From the NCBI GenBank assembly GCA_021788625.1, contig JAJYKL010000006.1, forward strand, positions 21,156-85,155: a stretch of 64,000 bases of DNA, in the 5' to 3' direction. Below are positions 1-8,603 of the stretch, piece by piece. This DNA comes from Chloroflexota bacterium (GTDB lineage: Bacteria; Chloroflexota; Anaerolineae; J036; Brachytrichaceae). Position numbers and translations under genes: made by a program. The stretch's first letter is position 1. Each line of letters begins with the position of its first letter. The notes beneath the pieces are model-generated. The model did no database searches. It saw only the letters and a program-made list of their open reading frames with translations, and was not told the DNA's origin.

Positions 1-1031
1 GTTGCGCCGATGGGCAAATCATACTGTTCATCCAGCAGGAAGTGCTCGAATGGGAAGAGGGTGTACGGGCCGATCACGGCCAGGCTTTCCAGGATGTGCA
101 TCAACTGGTCAGGCGAACGGACAGCCCGCACGCGTGCAGCCATGGGCGCGTCCGCCGTGTTGCCATTAGCCAGCAGCCCCACCACGGCGCCGCTTTCGTG
201 TACCCACGTGGCGAGGCTGGCAGCCACAGACACAGCCCACTCAAAACGCAGTGGATCGGTGCCCCGCCAGGCCTGCTCGAAGGTCGCGACGTTCAGGAAG
301 ATCAGAGCAGTCGGATCACTGGTGTATTCCAGAACGCGTGTCTGCAGCGTGCCGCGGTGCGCGGTGGCTTTCCAGTGGATCTGGCGGAAGGGATCACCGA
401 CCTGATAATCGCGAGCGCCGATGACGCGCACAGGATCGTCGATTAACCCACGCATCGCCGCCAGTGCGCCATAGGGTTCGCGCGTGGGCAGACCCAATTC
501 CTCCAGCGAGAAGACACGCGGGTACACAATCAAACCATCGTGCAACACGGCGACGCCGTCCACCTCGAACATGCCCAGCATATCAGCCGCGCGTAACTCC
601 GCATCGCGAAAGACGTAATAGCCGCGTCGCGTTGGACGCAGCATCACATCCCGGCGGGTCTGTCCCTTGGGTAGCAGTGCCATCTGATGCGAGAAGATCA
701 GCTTCCCGCCCGCCGCGTACTTGACCAGGCTGTCGTTCTGCGCGGACCGGAACCCCGTTGGCGCACTGTCATAGACGGTAAGTGAGACGAGTGGCAGGCG
801 GCCGTGATTTTCAGCCGTGCACGACAGGATGACGGTTTCGCCCAGGAAGAAGCGTGTCTCGTTGAAGGTCCGCTTATAACTGATTCCCTTCAAGGCGATA
901 CGACGCAGTTGGTGACTGATCAGGATGAGGGTGCCGCTCAACAACACCAACCCGATCAGTGCAGGGGAGCGAGTCAGCGCACCGATCACCCCGCCCAATA
1001 CCAGCAAATCGATCCAACGCTCGTCAAACAT
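1..1031 (-). CDS. DUF58 domain protein, 3' end cut by window edge
   Basis: The open frame reads 343 codons from ATG at 1031 to the window edge without a stop; an in-frame TGA lies five codons before the ATG and AAGGGTG sits just upstream, which fixes the start. Residues 1-35 form two membrane segments, residues about 60-170 look like a beta-sandwich, and residues 207-220 carry RDYQVGDPFRQIHW, the core signature of DUF58. DUF58 proteins are membrane-anchored, usually contain a von Willebrand A-like part, and normally sit beside a MoxR AAA ATPase. No moxR gene is visible upstream, where the DNA is degenerate. The exact cellular role is not known for the family. Confidence 0.85.
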   Translation of the reverse strand, partial: MFDERWIDLLVLGGVIGALTRSPALIGLVLLSGTLILISHQLRRIALKGISYKRTFNETRFFLGETVILSCTAENHGRLPLVSLTVYDSAPTGFRSAQNDSLVKYAAGGKLIFSHQMALLPKGQTRRDVMLRPTRRGYYVFRDAELRAADMLGMFEVDGVAVLHDGLIVYPRVFSLEELGLPTREPYGALAAMRGLIDDPVRVIGARDYQVGDPFRQIHWKATAHRGTLQTRVLEYTSDPTALIFLNVATFEQAWRGTDPLRFEWAVSVAASLATWVHESGAVVGLLANGNTADAPMAARVRAVRSPDQLMHILESLAVIGPYTLFPFEHFLLDEQYDLPIGA

Positions 1032-1397
1032 ATTCACCCTTACAGGTCATACGGTATCCGCGGTCACAGATCGAGCAGGTCATGTACTAAGGCTTCCATG
1101 GCACCCCATGCCACGGGCGGAGCACCCATGACTGTGAGAAACAGGGGCAGAATGGCGGTGCCTGCCTTGTGTCCGAAGTCAGCAACAACAGTTTAGTACC
1201 CAGACCCACAACATACTGGCTGAACCGTTTTTTAAATGAATCGTTCGTGCTATGTCGCTCATGCATGTATCTCTGCCTTCGATTTTATGTGATCACTGTC
1301 CCGGCGACCAATCGCGCACCTCCCGTCACACCTTTGGCAGTTCGTGCGCGGCGAGCGGTTCCAGCCGCTTCTGGCCCGGCGCATTCGCAATCCGCAC
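1032..1397. other. non-coding or decayed interval
   Basis: No convincing gene. On the minus strand 1064-1195 holds a 41-codon reading stretch (TVMGAPPVAWGAMEALVHDL in part) that begins directly after a stop and has no start codon. It looks like the C-terminal end of a lost membrane protein. Plus-strand frames through here are low-complexity and Arg/Ser-rich, typical of antisense GC-rich reading. Confidence 0.3.
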
Positions 1398-1825
1398 TCA
1401 AGCATAGGCGATCTTCCGGATTACGAAGGAACTCTCTTCGGAGGCCAGTATCTCAGCGAACACCCGCTCGGCTGATGCACTCTTCATCCAGCCTGGCGAC
1501 TGCATCGCAACCAGGCGGTCAAGTTGCACCGGATATCTCACGGCAAGCAGCAGCTTCTGTTCGAACGACAGCGGCTCATAGGCCAGCCGGTCATACCCGC
1601 AGCCGGGGCATGCTCACTTTCGCGGGTCAACCACGCGCCAACACGCCGGGCGGAAACAAGACGACTCCGCTTGACTTGTATGGGCGCCGTTCGAATTATC
1701 CTCATTTACAACAACCATAGCGCGTCTAGAAATCCACTGGCACTGCGCAGCAGCAGTGTGCAGAGGGCGCAACCCGGCTGGCCGCAAGCCTCGACCAGGG
1801 CGTGGTAATCGATAGGTTGTTGCGG
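1398..1825 (-). pseudogene. decayed remnant, DUF6062-like N-terminus
   Basis: Minus-strand reading from 1825 gives IDYHALVEACGQPGCALC followed by a stretch ending FLDALWLL and a stop. This resembles the opening of DUF6062 proteins (a Cys-rich CPLCRL motif followed by YLDALLYE). A second fragment, in another frame and ending at the TGA at 1398-1400, begins CPGCGYDRLAYEPLSF and has no start codon. The two pieces are separated by stops and frame changes, so this is a broken gene or two broken genes. The family assignment is a recognition call from a short motif. Confidence 0.4.
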
Positions 1826-1832
1826 TTCCAAT

Positions 1833-4067
1833 TTATGTACCGGCAGTGATGAAGCGCAGCATGTCTTGCCGCTCCACCATACCCAGCAGGCGGTGCGCGC
1901 GGTCCACCACCACCAGCCGTTTTACCCGTTGGTCGACCATGTGCTGGATCAAATCCATGGGGCGCGCATCTTCGTAAACCATGTACACCTCCGGCGACAT
2001 CAGATTGGCAGCTGTGACTTCGTCGCGCAACGACACCTCCACACTCGTGTCGCCCGCCAGCCAGCTCCGGACGGCTGCCCTGGCCTCATCATCCACGAGG
2101 CTGCTGATGCGGTCCATCAGGTCTGCGTCGATGATGATGCCAACCACACAGCGCTCGTTGTCCACCACCACCGCCCGCCGCGCGGGATCGTGCACCAGGC
2201 GTTCGAGCACCACCGCGAACGGGTCATCAGGCTGAACGGTTGCGACGTCCGTGCGCATCCAGCCTCGCACGCGCGAGGTGTCGGCATGCGGGTCAAACGC
2301 CGTGAGCAGAGGCGTCTCAATGCGCAGGTGCGCTTCGTTCGCCACACAGCGGAGGACGTCCGAACGACTGATCACCCCCACCAGATCACGGTCTTTGTTC
2401 AGTACCGGTAACCGCTTCAACTGCCGTTCTGTCATCAGGCGCGCGGCCTCGTCCAGTGACGCCGTATCGTGCACGCATAGTGGGTCTGGCGTCATCACAT
2501 CGCCTGCTGTTTTGCCTGGTGCCAGGATAAGGTACCGAGCCAGGGCGAAGGGATCAACCTCGCCGGACTGCAGCACCAACCCGCCCCGGCGGAACAGATC
2601 GCCGTAGGAGATGATGCCTGCAACAAGCGAGCCCTGCTCATTTGGCTCGCTTAGCACGACAACGGATTTCAATTGCCGCTGGTTCAGAAGCGCCAATACC
2701 CCATTCAATGGCATACTCGGCGATACCGTGGCAGGCTCGCGCGTCATGATATCTCGCACGGCAAAGCGCCTGGGCACTTCGAACATGAACTTGGGTGTGT
2801 CCACGCGTTGGGCCGAGTAAATGCTGCGGTGTCCCGAGAAGATGTAGCTGACAACCGTCCCAACCAGCATATACAGGAAGCCTCCACCGCCGAACAGCTC
2901 CGCGCTCATGATGGCCGATGCGAGCGGCGTGTTGGAGGCGCCGGCGAACACAGCAACGAAACCGACTGTTGCCAGAAGGACCGGCGGCACACCCAGGGGC
3001 GGCGCCAGCACGTACCCGAGCGTGGCGCCCATGATGAAGAGCGGGGTGATCTCGCCACCCTTGAACCCCGCGCCGACCGTCAATCCGGTGAAGACGAGTT
3101 TGGCCAGCCAGGCGAATGCGGCGACTGCAGCACCACCCCACACCGCAGTGAGCAGCGGCTGGCTCAGGCCAAGGTAGGTCTGCGTGCCCAGTACCCCTGC
3201 CAGGATGATGATGGCGCCTCCGCCCAGCATGGGCCGCAGCCAGCCTCGACCGTGAGTGACGCGGCCTAGAACCCTGCCCGTGGCATGGGTGAACTCGATG
3301 AACAGCAAACTGCACAGGCCGAACGCAATCCCCGCCAGTGCCACCTTCATCACCAGCCATGCATCAAAAGGAATGGATGCGAGTTGTGGGTATTGGCTGC
3401 CATAAGCACCCAGCGCCTTCACGATGCCATACCCCACCGTCGACGACACCAGACAGGGCACGAGCCCTTCGTAGCGGATGCGCCCGACGCTCTGCACCTC
3501 CATGCCAAAAACCGTGCCGGCCAGCGGTGTGCCAACCACCGACCCAAACCCACCACTTAGACCGGCCATGAGTAGCACACGCCGCTCTTCTTTGGTCAGG
3601 TGCAGTGTTCGCGCCAGCCAGTCTGCCAGCGCCCCGCCCATCTGTACAGCGGTACCGACGCTGGCAATGGAGCCGCCAAAGATCAGTGTGACGACCGGGG
3701 CCAGGAAACTCAACGGTACCATGCGTAGCGGCACATCTGCGCGATTCAGATGCACCTCTTCGATCAGCAGGTTGTTGCCGCGCTCGGTGGCGCCGCCTGC
3801 ATGGGAGTAGATCAGATGGATGCCGATTCCAGCGCAGGGCAGTATCACCAGCAACCAGGGAGCGCCATCATGCACGCGCGACGCCCAACGTAACGTCACC
3901 AGGAAGAGAGCCGAAGCCAGGCCGGCCAGTACCCCACTGATAGCGCCCAACAGGACCCAACGCACAAAGGTAGCCGCGATGGCCGCATACTGACGTGCAG
4001 GATCGTGCCGCTTGCCCCGACCCAGACCTGCCGCAAACTGTGCCAGTGGTTCATACATTGCCCGCAT
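1833..4067 (-). CDS. CLC-type fluoride/chloride transporter with four CBS domains
   Basis: CLC fold over residues about 40-430: GNNLLIEEVH, GGSIASVGTAVQMGG, GTPLAGTVFGME and GFKGGEITPLF are the helix-linker motifs of the EriC/CLC-F-like subfamily. Four CBS motifs follow (DIMTREPATV, DVMTPDPLCV, a third around TDVATVQPDD, NLMSPEVYMV), making the protein about 744 residues; CLC-F proteins usually lack CBS domains. The canonical G-R-E-G-T gating motif reads A-S-V-G-T here, so the gating glutamate is Val (codon 3657-3659). Start: ATG 4067 has GAGGA 11 nt upstream; ATG 4085 is also possible but has poor spacing. The leader carries a fluoride riboswitch, so the likely job is fluoride export from the cytoplasm. 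Whether the protein still exchanges H+ is doubtful. Confidence 0.88.
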   Translation of the reverse strand: MRAMYEPLAQFAAGLGRGKRHDPARQYAAIAATFVRWVLLGAISGVLAGLASALFLVTLRWASRVHDGAPWLLVILPCAGIGIHLIYSHAGGATERGNNLLIEEVHLNRADVPLRMVPLSFLAPVVTLIFGGSIASVGTAVQMGGALADWLARTLHLTKEERRVLLMAGLSGGFGSVVGTPLAGTVFGMEVQSVGRIRYEGLVPCLVSSTVGYGIVKALGAYGSQYPQLASIPFDAWLVMKVALAGIAFGLCSLLFIEFTHATGRVLGRVTHGRGWLRPMLGGGAIIILAGVLGTQTYLGLSQPLLTAVWGGAAVAAFAWLAKLVFTGLTVGAGFKGGEITPLFIMGATLGYVLAPPLGVPPVLLATVGFVAVFAGASNTPLASAIMSAELFGGGGFLYMLVGTVVSYIFSGHRSIYSAQRVDTPKFMFEVPRRFAVRDIMTREPATVSPSMPLNGVLALLNQRQLKSVVVLSEPNEQGSLVAGIISYGDLFRRGGLVLQSGEVDPFALARYLILAPGKTAGDVMTPDPLCVHDTASLDEAARLMTERQLKRLPVLNKDRDLVGVISRSDVLRCVANEAHLRIETPLLTAFDPHADTSRVRGWMRTDVATVQPDDPFAVVLERLVHDPARRAVVVDNERCVVGIIIDADLMDRISSLVDDEARAAVRSWLAGDTSVEVSLRDEVTAANLMSPEVYMVYEDARPMDLIQHMVDQRVKRLVVVDRAHRLLGMVERQDMLRFITAGT

Positions 4068-4101
4068 CACGTTTCTTGTCCTCATCCCTGGCGGTAGGCA
4101 T

Positions 4102-4138
4102 AAAAAAAGCTCCTACCACTCCTGAACCGGTAGAAGCT
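4102..4138 (-). terminator. riboswitch expression-platform terminator
   Basis: On the minus strand AGCTTCTACC and GGTAGGAGCT form a stem around a short loop, followed directly by seven T residues. It lies between the aptamer and the CLC start. Its 5' arm is the same AGCTTC that forms the aptamer pseudoknot, so ligand binding should prevent the terminator (ON switch). Confidence 0.75.
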
Positions 4139-4200
4139 ATCAGTCACTCCGACAGTTCTCGCGGATCGCACCCTCCGCGAAAGCGAGCTTCATCGCTCGA
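4130..4200 (-). promoter_or_regulatory. fluoride riboswitch (crcB motif) aptamer
   Basis: Minus-strand AGCGATGAAGCTCGCT matches the crcB-motif hairpin (stem AGCGA/TCGCT, loop TGAAGC). The loop GAAGC can pair with GCTTC in the 3' segment CTGATAGCTTCTACC, which reproduces the pseudoknot and the conserved GATnnnCTNC-like tail. Between them lies an extra CGCGGA/TCCGCG hairpin and a short GTC/GAC stem. Position before a CLC gene is the classic context. Identification is by motif reading, not by a covariance model. Confidence 0.75.
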
Positions 4201-4252
4201 ACGTAGTGTATGCCAGGTGTCCCTCCTGTCAAGCTCTGGCAAAAGCAAACAC

Positions 4253-4279
4253 TCGACACACGAGCAGGCTTGCTACAAT
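4253..4279 (+). promoter_or_regulatory. possible sigma70 promoter
   Basis: TCGACA (4253-4258) and TACAAT (4274-4279), 15-bp spacer, upstream of the CDF-like gene at 4318. The spacer is short, so this is tentative. Confidence 0.35.
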
Positions 4280-4317
4280 GCTCACCGCGTGCGATAGAGG
4301 GTGACAGAGATTCGGCA

Positions 4318-4956
4318 ATGAATGTAAAGGTCAATCACGCAGCACCGGTGCATGCTGCAATTTGGGTGGAAGTCTTTTCGACGCTATGGATGGTCGTGGA
4401 AGGAGCCGTCGCCATCGGGGCGGGTGTGGCCGCCTCGAGCGCTCTGCTGATGGCCTTTGGCATCGACAGCGTGATCGAGCTGATCAGTGGCGTGTTCCTG
4501 CTATGGCGTCTGTCTGTTGAAATGCGCGGAGAGTCTGCCTCACTGGTTAAACGCGCGGAGCGGCGAGCGGCCTGGCTGGTGACGATCTGCCTGGCCTTGT
4601 TGTGCCTGTACGTGCTCGTGACCGCTGTCTACGGATTGGTGATGGGCGTCACCGGTACGACCGGCACTCACCTGGAGAGTGCTCCGACTGGCATTCTTAT
4701 CTCCGCGGCCGCCTTCCTGATCATGCCCGTGCTCGGCATTGCCAAGCGACGCCTCGCTACGCGAATAGGCAGCGGGGCTCTCCGCGGGGATGCGGCCAGT
4801 TCCTTCACCTGTTTTTATATGGCTGGGACGGTCCTGCTCGGCGTCGGCCTCAACGCACTCTTCCATTGGTGGTGGGCCGAAGACGTAGCCGCATTGCTCT
4901 TCCTGTTCTGGCTGGTGCGCGAAACACGCGAGGCGCTGGATGAGGCTCGTGAATGA
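4318..4956 (+). CDS. CDF-like cation efflux membrane protein
   Basis: About 212 residues with five or six membrane segments. GIDSVIELISG (residues 48-58) corresponds to the second-helix metal motif of cation diffusion facilitators (D50, with E54 in the place of the second Asp), and RGDAASSF has the Asp of the fifth helix. There is no His-rich loop and no cytoplasmic C-terminal domain, so it is a transmembrane-only relative of CDF transporters; substrate unknown. The ATG at 4318 starts where similarity to the family begins; longer readings upstream are not membrane-like. It is divergent from the fluoride-controlled CLC gene. Confidence 0.7.
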   Translation: MNVKVNHAAPVHAAIWVEVFSTLWMVVEGAVAIGAGVAASSALLMAFGIDSVIELISGVFLLWRLSVEMRGESASLVKRAERRAAWLVTICLALLCLYVLVTAVYGLVMGVTGTTGTHLESAPTGILISAAAFLIMPVLGIAKRRLATRIGSGALRGDAASSFTCFYMAGTVLLGVGLNALFHWWWAEDVAALLFLFWLVRETREALDEARE

Positions 4957-5028
4957 CACAGGAATAAAGTTTGTGTATAGTAGGCCTGCCTGCGCCAGCC
5001 GGGTCATTCGCACTCATATAGAAGAATC

Positions 5029-6396
5029 ATGATAGAGACCCAACCAGCACCGTTGCAGACCGCCGAAGCAGACGACCGTGGGCAGCCAGGGCGCCCTCCT
5101 GCAGTCGCTATGAACTCGCGACGTAACCTCATCGCGTTTAGTACCGACATCCTCAGCTTTATGACCGGCATGTCATTCATCCCGGCTACCATCGTGCTGG
5201 TGGGGTTGGCCAGCCACATGACCCAGGACAAGGCGCTGCTGGGTGTCGTCGCCATGATGGTCAGCGTGGCGTGGTTTCTGCCGCAGATCGTGGCCGCGCG
5301 CATCGTGCATGGCAAGCGACGTCAAAAAATATATCTGGTCGGCGCCGCCCTGTTTGGCCGCCAGGCGTACCTGGTGATGGCTATCTGGCTCCTGGCTACA
5401 CAGGCGCGCGCCCCCCTGCTGACGGTGTGGATCCTGATCGCCTGCATCGCCGTTTTTCACTCCTGTGACTCGCTGGCTGGGGTGGCCTGGTTCGACATGC
5501 TCAGCCGGGCACTCAGCCCGCGCATGCGCGCACGGAGCGTCGCCGCAGGCACGCTGATCGGGTTGGTGGCCGGCATTGGTTCCGGATTGATTGTGGAGCG
5601 CGTGCTCTCCCCGGCCGGTCTGCCGTATCCCACCAACTACGCGGTCATTTTGATCTGCGCATGGGTGTGCTTCATGATCTCCTTTATCGCTATCCTGTTC
5701 ATCCGGGAAACACCCATGTCTGAAGTCGAACATAGCCGGCTGGCCGAGTCACACTTCTTCAAAGACCTGCTGTACGCCGTGCGCGCTGACGCCACCTTCA
5801 GGCGACTGATGCTGGCACGCGTGCTGACCGGGATGGAAGTCATCGCGACGGTTTTTTACGTCACCTTCGTGCGCGAGCAATTGCATCTCGGTGATGCAGC
5901 ACTGGGGGTGTTCACCATTGCTTCCGTGATCGGCGGTATTGTGGGCATCACCTTCTTCGGCTGGCTGGGCGACCGCCACAGCACCCGTTCGGTGATCTGG
6001 CTATCCGTGGCGCTGCAGGTGCTGTCGCCCCTGCTGGCCCTGACCATCGCGGCGCTGCCGGCCATTGTCCGAACCCTACCCGATCTGGCACTGGACGGCT
6101 TCATTGCGGCTTTCGCCATCGATAATGCCGTAGGACAGGCGGGCATGCTGGGCTTCCAGGGCTATCCGCTCGATGTCGCACCGGAACGCCATCGTGCCAT
6201 GTACATTGGCGTGCTGAACTCAGTGGGCGGCGTAGTGGCACTCACGCCCGTGTTGGGCGGCTTCCTGCTCGACTCGCTGACCGCCACGGCTTCCAGCACG
6301 ACGGCGTATAGTGTGGTCTTTGGGATCGCCCTGCTGTGCGTGGCGGCAGGCCTGCTGGTGAGTTTTGGACTTCCCAGACCGGTACGGTCAGGGTGA
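5029..6396 (+). CDS. MFS transporter
   Basis: 455 residues with about twelve hydrophobic segments after a 35-residue polar N-terminal tail. GWLGDRHSTRSV is a motif-A loop (G-x-L-x-D-R) between helices 8 and 9. The C-terminus ends in LLVSFGLPRP. AGAAGAA precedes the ATG. No neighbour indicates the substrate; the closest general class is the uncharacterised MFS group with long cytoplasmic tails. Inner membrane. Confidence 0.85.
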   Translation: MIETQPAPLQTAEADDRGQPGRPPAVAMNSRRNLIAFSTDILSFMTGMSFIPATIVLVGLASHMTQDKALLGVVAMMVSVAWFLPQIVAARIVHGKRRQKIYLVGAALFGRQAYLVMAIWLLATQARAPLLTVWILIACIAVFHSCDSLAGVAWFDMLSRALSPRMRARSVAAGTLIGLVAGIGSGLIVERVLSPAGLPYPTNYAVILICAWVCFMISFIAILFIRETPMSEVEHSRLAESHFFKDLLYAVRADATFRRLMLARVLTGMEVIATVFYVTFVREQLHLGDAALGVFTIASVIGGIVGITFFGWLGDRHSTRSVIWLSVALQVLSPLLALTIAALPAIVRTLPDLALDGFIAAFAIDNAVGQAGMLGFQGYPLDVAPERHRAMYIGVLNSVGGVVALTPVLGGFLLDSLTATASSTTAYSVVFGIALLCVAAGLLVSFGLPRPVRSG

Positions 6397-6454
6397 GGAT
6401 AACCGGCTCATGCATCCAAACGTAGACATCGGTGTTATGAAGTTACGCGGCGGC

Positions 6455-6460
6455 TATAAT
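6455..6460 (+). promoter_or_regulatory. candidate -10 element before glycosyltransferase gene
   Basis: TATAAT consensus about 70 nt upstream of the ATG at 6533. No good -35 at 17 bp (GTGTTA). Likely start site for the glycosyltransferase-fabF-rnc run. Confidence 0.4.
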
Positions 6461-6532
6461 CCGCAGGGAGATCTCATTGGCATACAAACCTCATGACTCA
6501 TCGACGACGGAACGATGCCCGGAGGTACACTA

Positions 6533-7264
6533 ATGACCCTTTCACCGGCTGGTAACCGCGTCGATGTTGTCATCCCTGTATATAACGAAGAGCGTGATCT
6601 GGGTCCCAGCGTTACGCGCCTGCGTGAATTTCTCCTGGCGAACTGCCCCTATCACTGGCGCATCGTGGTGGCCGACAACGCCTCCAAGGACCGTACGCTG
6701 GAGATCGCAGGAGAGCTGGCCGCTCGCTACCCGGGCGAGGTGACCTACCTTCACCTCGACCAGAAGGGCCGCGGGCGCGCACTGAAGGCCGCCTGGCAGG
6801 CTTCGGATGCTGATGTCGTATCGTACATGGATGTGGACCTGTCTACCAGCCTGCGGCACTTCATGCCGCTGATCGAGCCGCTGATGCGCGGCGAATACCA
6901 CGTCGCCACCGGCTCGCGGCTGCTGCACGGCGCACGGGTGGAGCGCCAGCTCAAGCGTGAGGTCATCTCACGCATCTACAACCTGATTGTTAAAATAATG
7001 TTTCCGGCACGCCGGTTCGCCGACGCGCAGTGTGGGTTCAAGGCGCTCGACCGCCAGGCTGTGCAGCACCTGATCCCGTACATCGTGGACAATGGCTGGT
7101 TCTTCGATTCAGAGCTGCTGCTGCGTGCCGAGCAAAACGGCTACCGCGTGTGGGAAGTACCCGTGGAGTGGATCGAGGACCCGGACACACGCGTTAAGAT
7201 CGTCTCGACAGCCACCGAGGACCTGAAGGGCCTCTGGCGCGTCCGGACAACTAAAATGAAGTGA
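6533..7264 (+). CDS. glycosyltransferase family 2, dolichyl-phosphate glycosyltransferase-like
   Basis: Start ATG 6533 is preceded by GGAGG seven bases upstream; an ATG at 6515 lies before that site and is less likely. GT2 motifs: VDVVIPVYNEE (10-20), VADNASKD (46-53), KGRGRALKAAW, and YMDVDLSTS (98-106), the metal-binding DxD equivalent. DAQCGFKALDR and a WFFDSELLLRAE segment are typical of polyprenyl-phosphate beta-glucosyl/mannosyltransferases (DPG/DPM synthase-like). At 243 residues it lacks a C-terminal membrane anchor. It probably makes a lipid-linked sugar donor. It is 6 bp from fabF and probably cotranscribed. Confidence 0.85.
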   Translation: MTLSPAGNRVDVVIPVYNEERDLGPSVTRLREFLLANCPYHWRIVVADNASKDRTLEIAGELAARYPGEVTYLHLDQKGRGRALKAAWQASDADVVSYMDVDLSTSLRHFMPLIEPLMRGEYHVATGSRLLHGARVERQLKREVISRIYNLIVKIMFPARRFADAQCGFKALDRQAVQHLIPYIVDNGWFFDSELLLRAEQNGYRVWEVPVEWIEDPDTRVKIVSTATEDLKGLWRVRTTKMK

Positions 7265-7270
7265 GGTTCT

Positions 7271-8515
7271 ATGCCCTACAGACGAGTTGTCATCACCGGT
7301 ATCGGCGCTGTGACGCCAGTCGGATTGGACATGCCCACAACGTGGGACAGGATCATAAACGGGTGCTCAGGCGTGGCACCGATTACCAATTTCGACTCGA
7401 GCATCCTACCCATACACGTCGCCTGCGAGGTGAAGAGCTTCAGTCCCAACGGCGCCATCGACGTCAAGGAAATGCGACGCACAGATCTCTTCGAGCAATA
7501 TGCCATGGTTGCCGCCCGCGAAGCCTTGCAGAACTCCAACCTGATCCTCACGCCTGAACTGGCCGAGGACACCGGTGTAGTGATTGGCTCGTCCATTGGC
7601 GGGCTGCATTCACTGGTGCAACAATACGAGCTGCTCAAAGAGCAGGGCCCACGCAAGCTGAACCCCTTCTGCATCCCGATGGTGATGGGCAATGGCGCCT
7701 CGGGCATGGTGGCGATCCAACTTGGTGCGAAAGGCCCGTCGTATTCACCTGCGTCGGCCTGCGCGACCAGTAACGATGCACTCGGACAGTCCTTCGAATT
7801 GATCCGACGCGGTGCGGCGCGGGCGATCTTTGCTGGTGGCGCGGACGCCACCGTCACGATGATCGGCATTGCCGGGTTCGACCGGCTGGGGGCCGTGAGC
7901 CATGATAACGCGCTGCCCTCTCACTCACCCAAGCCCTTCGACAAGAATCGCACTGGCGTGGTGGTCGGTGAAGGTGCATGCGTGCTGGTACTGGAAGACC
8001 TGGAACTGGCCCTCTCGCGCGGCGCTCACATCCTGGCCGAAGTCGCCGGTTACGGCCAGACAACCGACGCCTTCCATGTCATTGCCCCTGCCGAAGGGGG
8101 AGCCGGTGCGGCGCGCGCCATAAAGCGCGCGCTGGACCAGGCAGCCATCCGCCCTGAGCAGGTGGATTACATCAACGCGCACGGCACGGCCACCCCACTG
8201 AATGACATCGCCGAGACACAGGCGATCAAAACCGTGTTCGGTGATCACGCTTACAAGGTGCCCATCAGCAGCACCAAGAGCATCACCGGCCATCTGATGG
8301 GCGCCACGGGTGCACTGGAGGCCGCCGTGTGCGTGCATGCCATCCAGCATGGCATTGTCCCGCCCACCATCAACCTGACTGAGCCAGACCCGTTGTGCGA
8401 TCTGGACTACATTCCTGGCGAGGCGCGCCGTAAACGTGTAAACGTTGCCATGAACAACTCGTTTGGCTTTGGCGGGCACAACGCCGTAGTCGTCTTCAAG
8501 CGCTATGAAGACTAG
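7271..8515 (+). CDS. fabF: 3-oxoacyl-ACP synthase II
   Basis: 414 residues, full length for KAS II. Catalytic triad visible: Cys164 in SPASACATSNDA, His304 in NAHGTATPLND and His341 in KSITGHLMGATGA; the C-terminus has NNSFGFGGHNAVVVF. Condenses malonyl-ACP with acyl-ACP in cytoplasmic fatty acid elongation. GTGAGG precedes the ATG. In many bacteria fabF lies between acpP and rnc; here rnc follows but no acpP is present, and a glycosyltransferase takes its place. Confidence 0.95.
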   Translation: MPYRRVVITGIGAVTPVGLDMPTTWDRIINGCSGVAPITNFDSSILPIHVACEVKSFSPNGAIDVKEMRRTDLFEQYAMVAAREALQNSNLILTPELAEDTGVVIGSSIGGLHSLVQQYELLKEQGPRKLNPFCIPMVMGNGASGMVAIQLGAKGPSYSPASACATSNDALGQSFELIRRGAARAIFAGGADATVTMIGIAGFDRLGAVSHDNALPSHSPKPFDKNRTGVVVGEGACVLVLEDLELALSRGAHILAEVAGYGQTTDAFHVIAPAEGGAGAARAIKRALDQAAIRPEQVDYINAHGTATPLNDIAETQAIKTVFGDHAYKVPISSTKSITGHLMGATGALEAAVCVHAIQHGIVPPTINLTEPDPLCDLDYIPGEARRKRVNVAMNNSFGFGGHNAVVVFKRYED

Positions 8516-8528
8516 GGAGCGAGGGAAC

Positions 8529-8595
8529 AGGGGAGCAGGGCCGTGCGGGCGTACCGGAACACTCAGTGCCCTGCCAACACCCTCTGCTCCCCCCT
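8529..8595 (+). promoter_or_regulatory. structured leader between fabF and rnc
   Basis: AGGGGAGCAG (8529-8538) can pair with CTGCTCCCCCCT (8584-8595, two-base bulge), and inside it GCAGGGC (8535-8541) can pair with GCCCTGC (8569-8575). The structure ends nine bases before the rnc ATG. RNase III often cleaves a stem in its own leader; that role here is inference. Confidence 0.4.
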
Positions 8596-8603
8596 GCTAA
8601 AAG

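Noticed and set aside
1169..1720. Plus-strand open frame of 183 codons
   Set aside because: Arg/Ser/Ala-rich without domain features; the opposite strand carries the DUF6062-like remnant.
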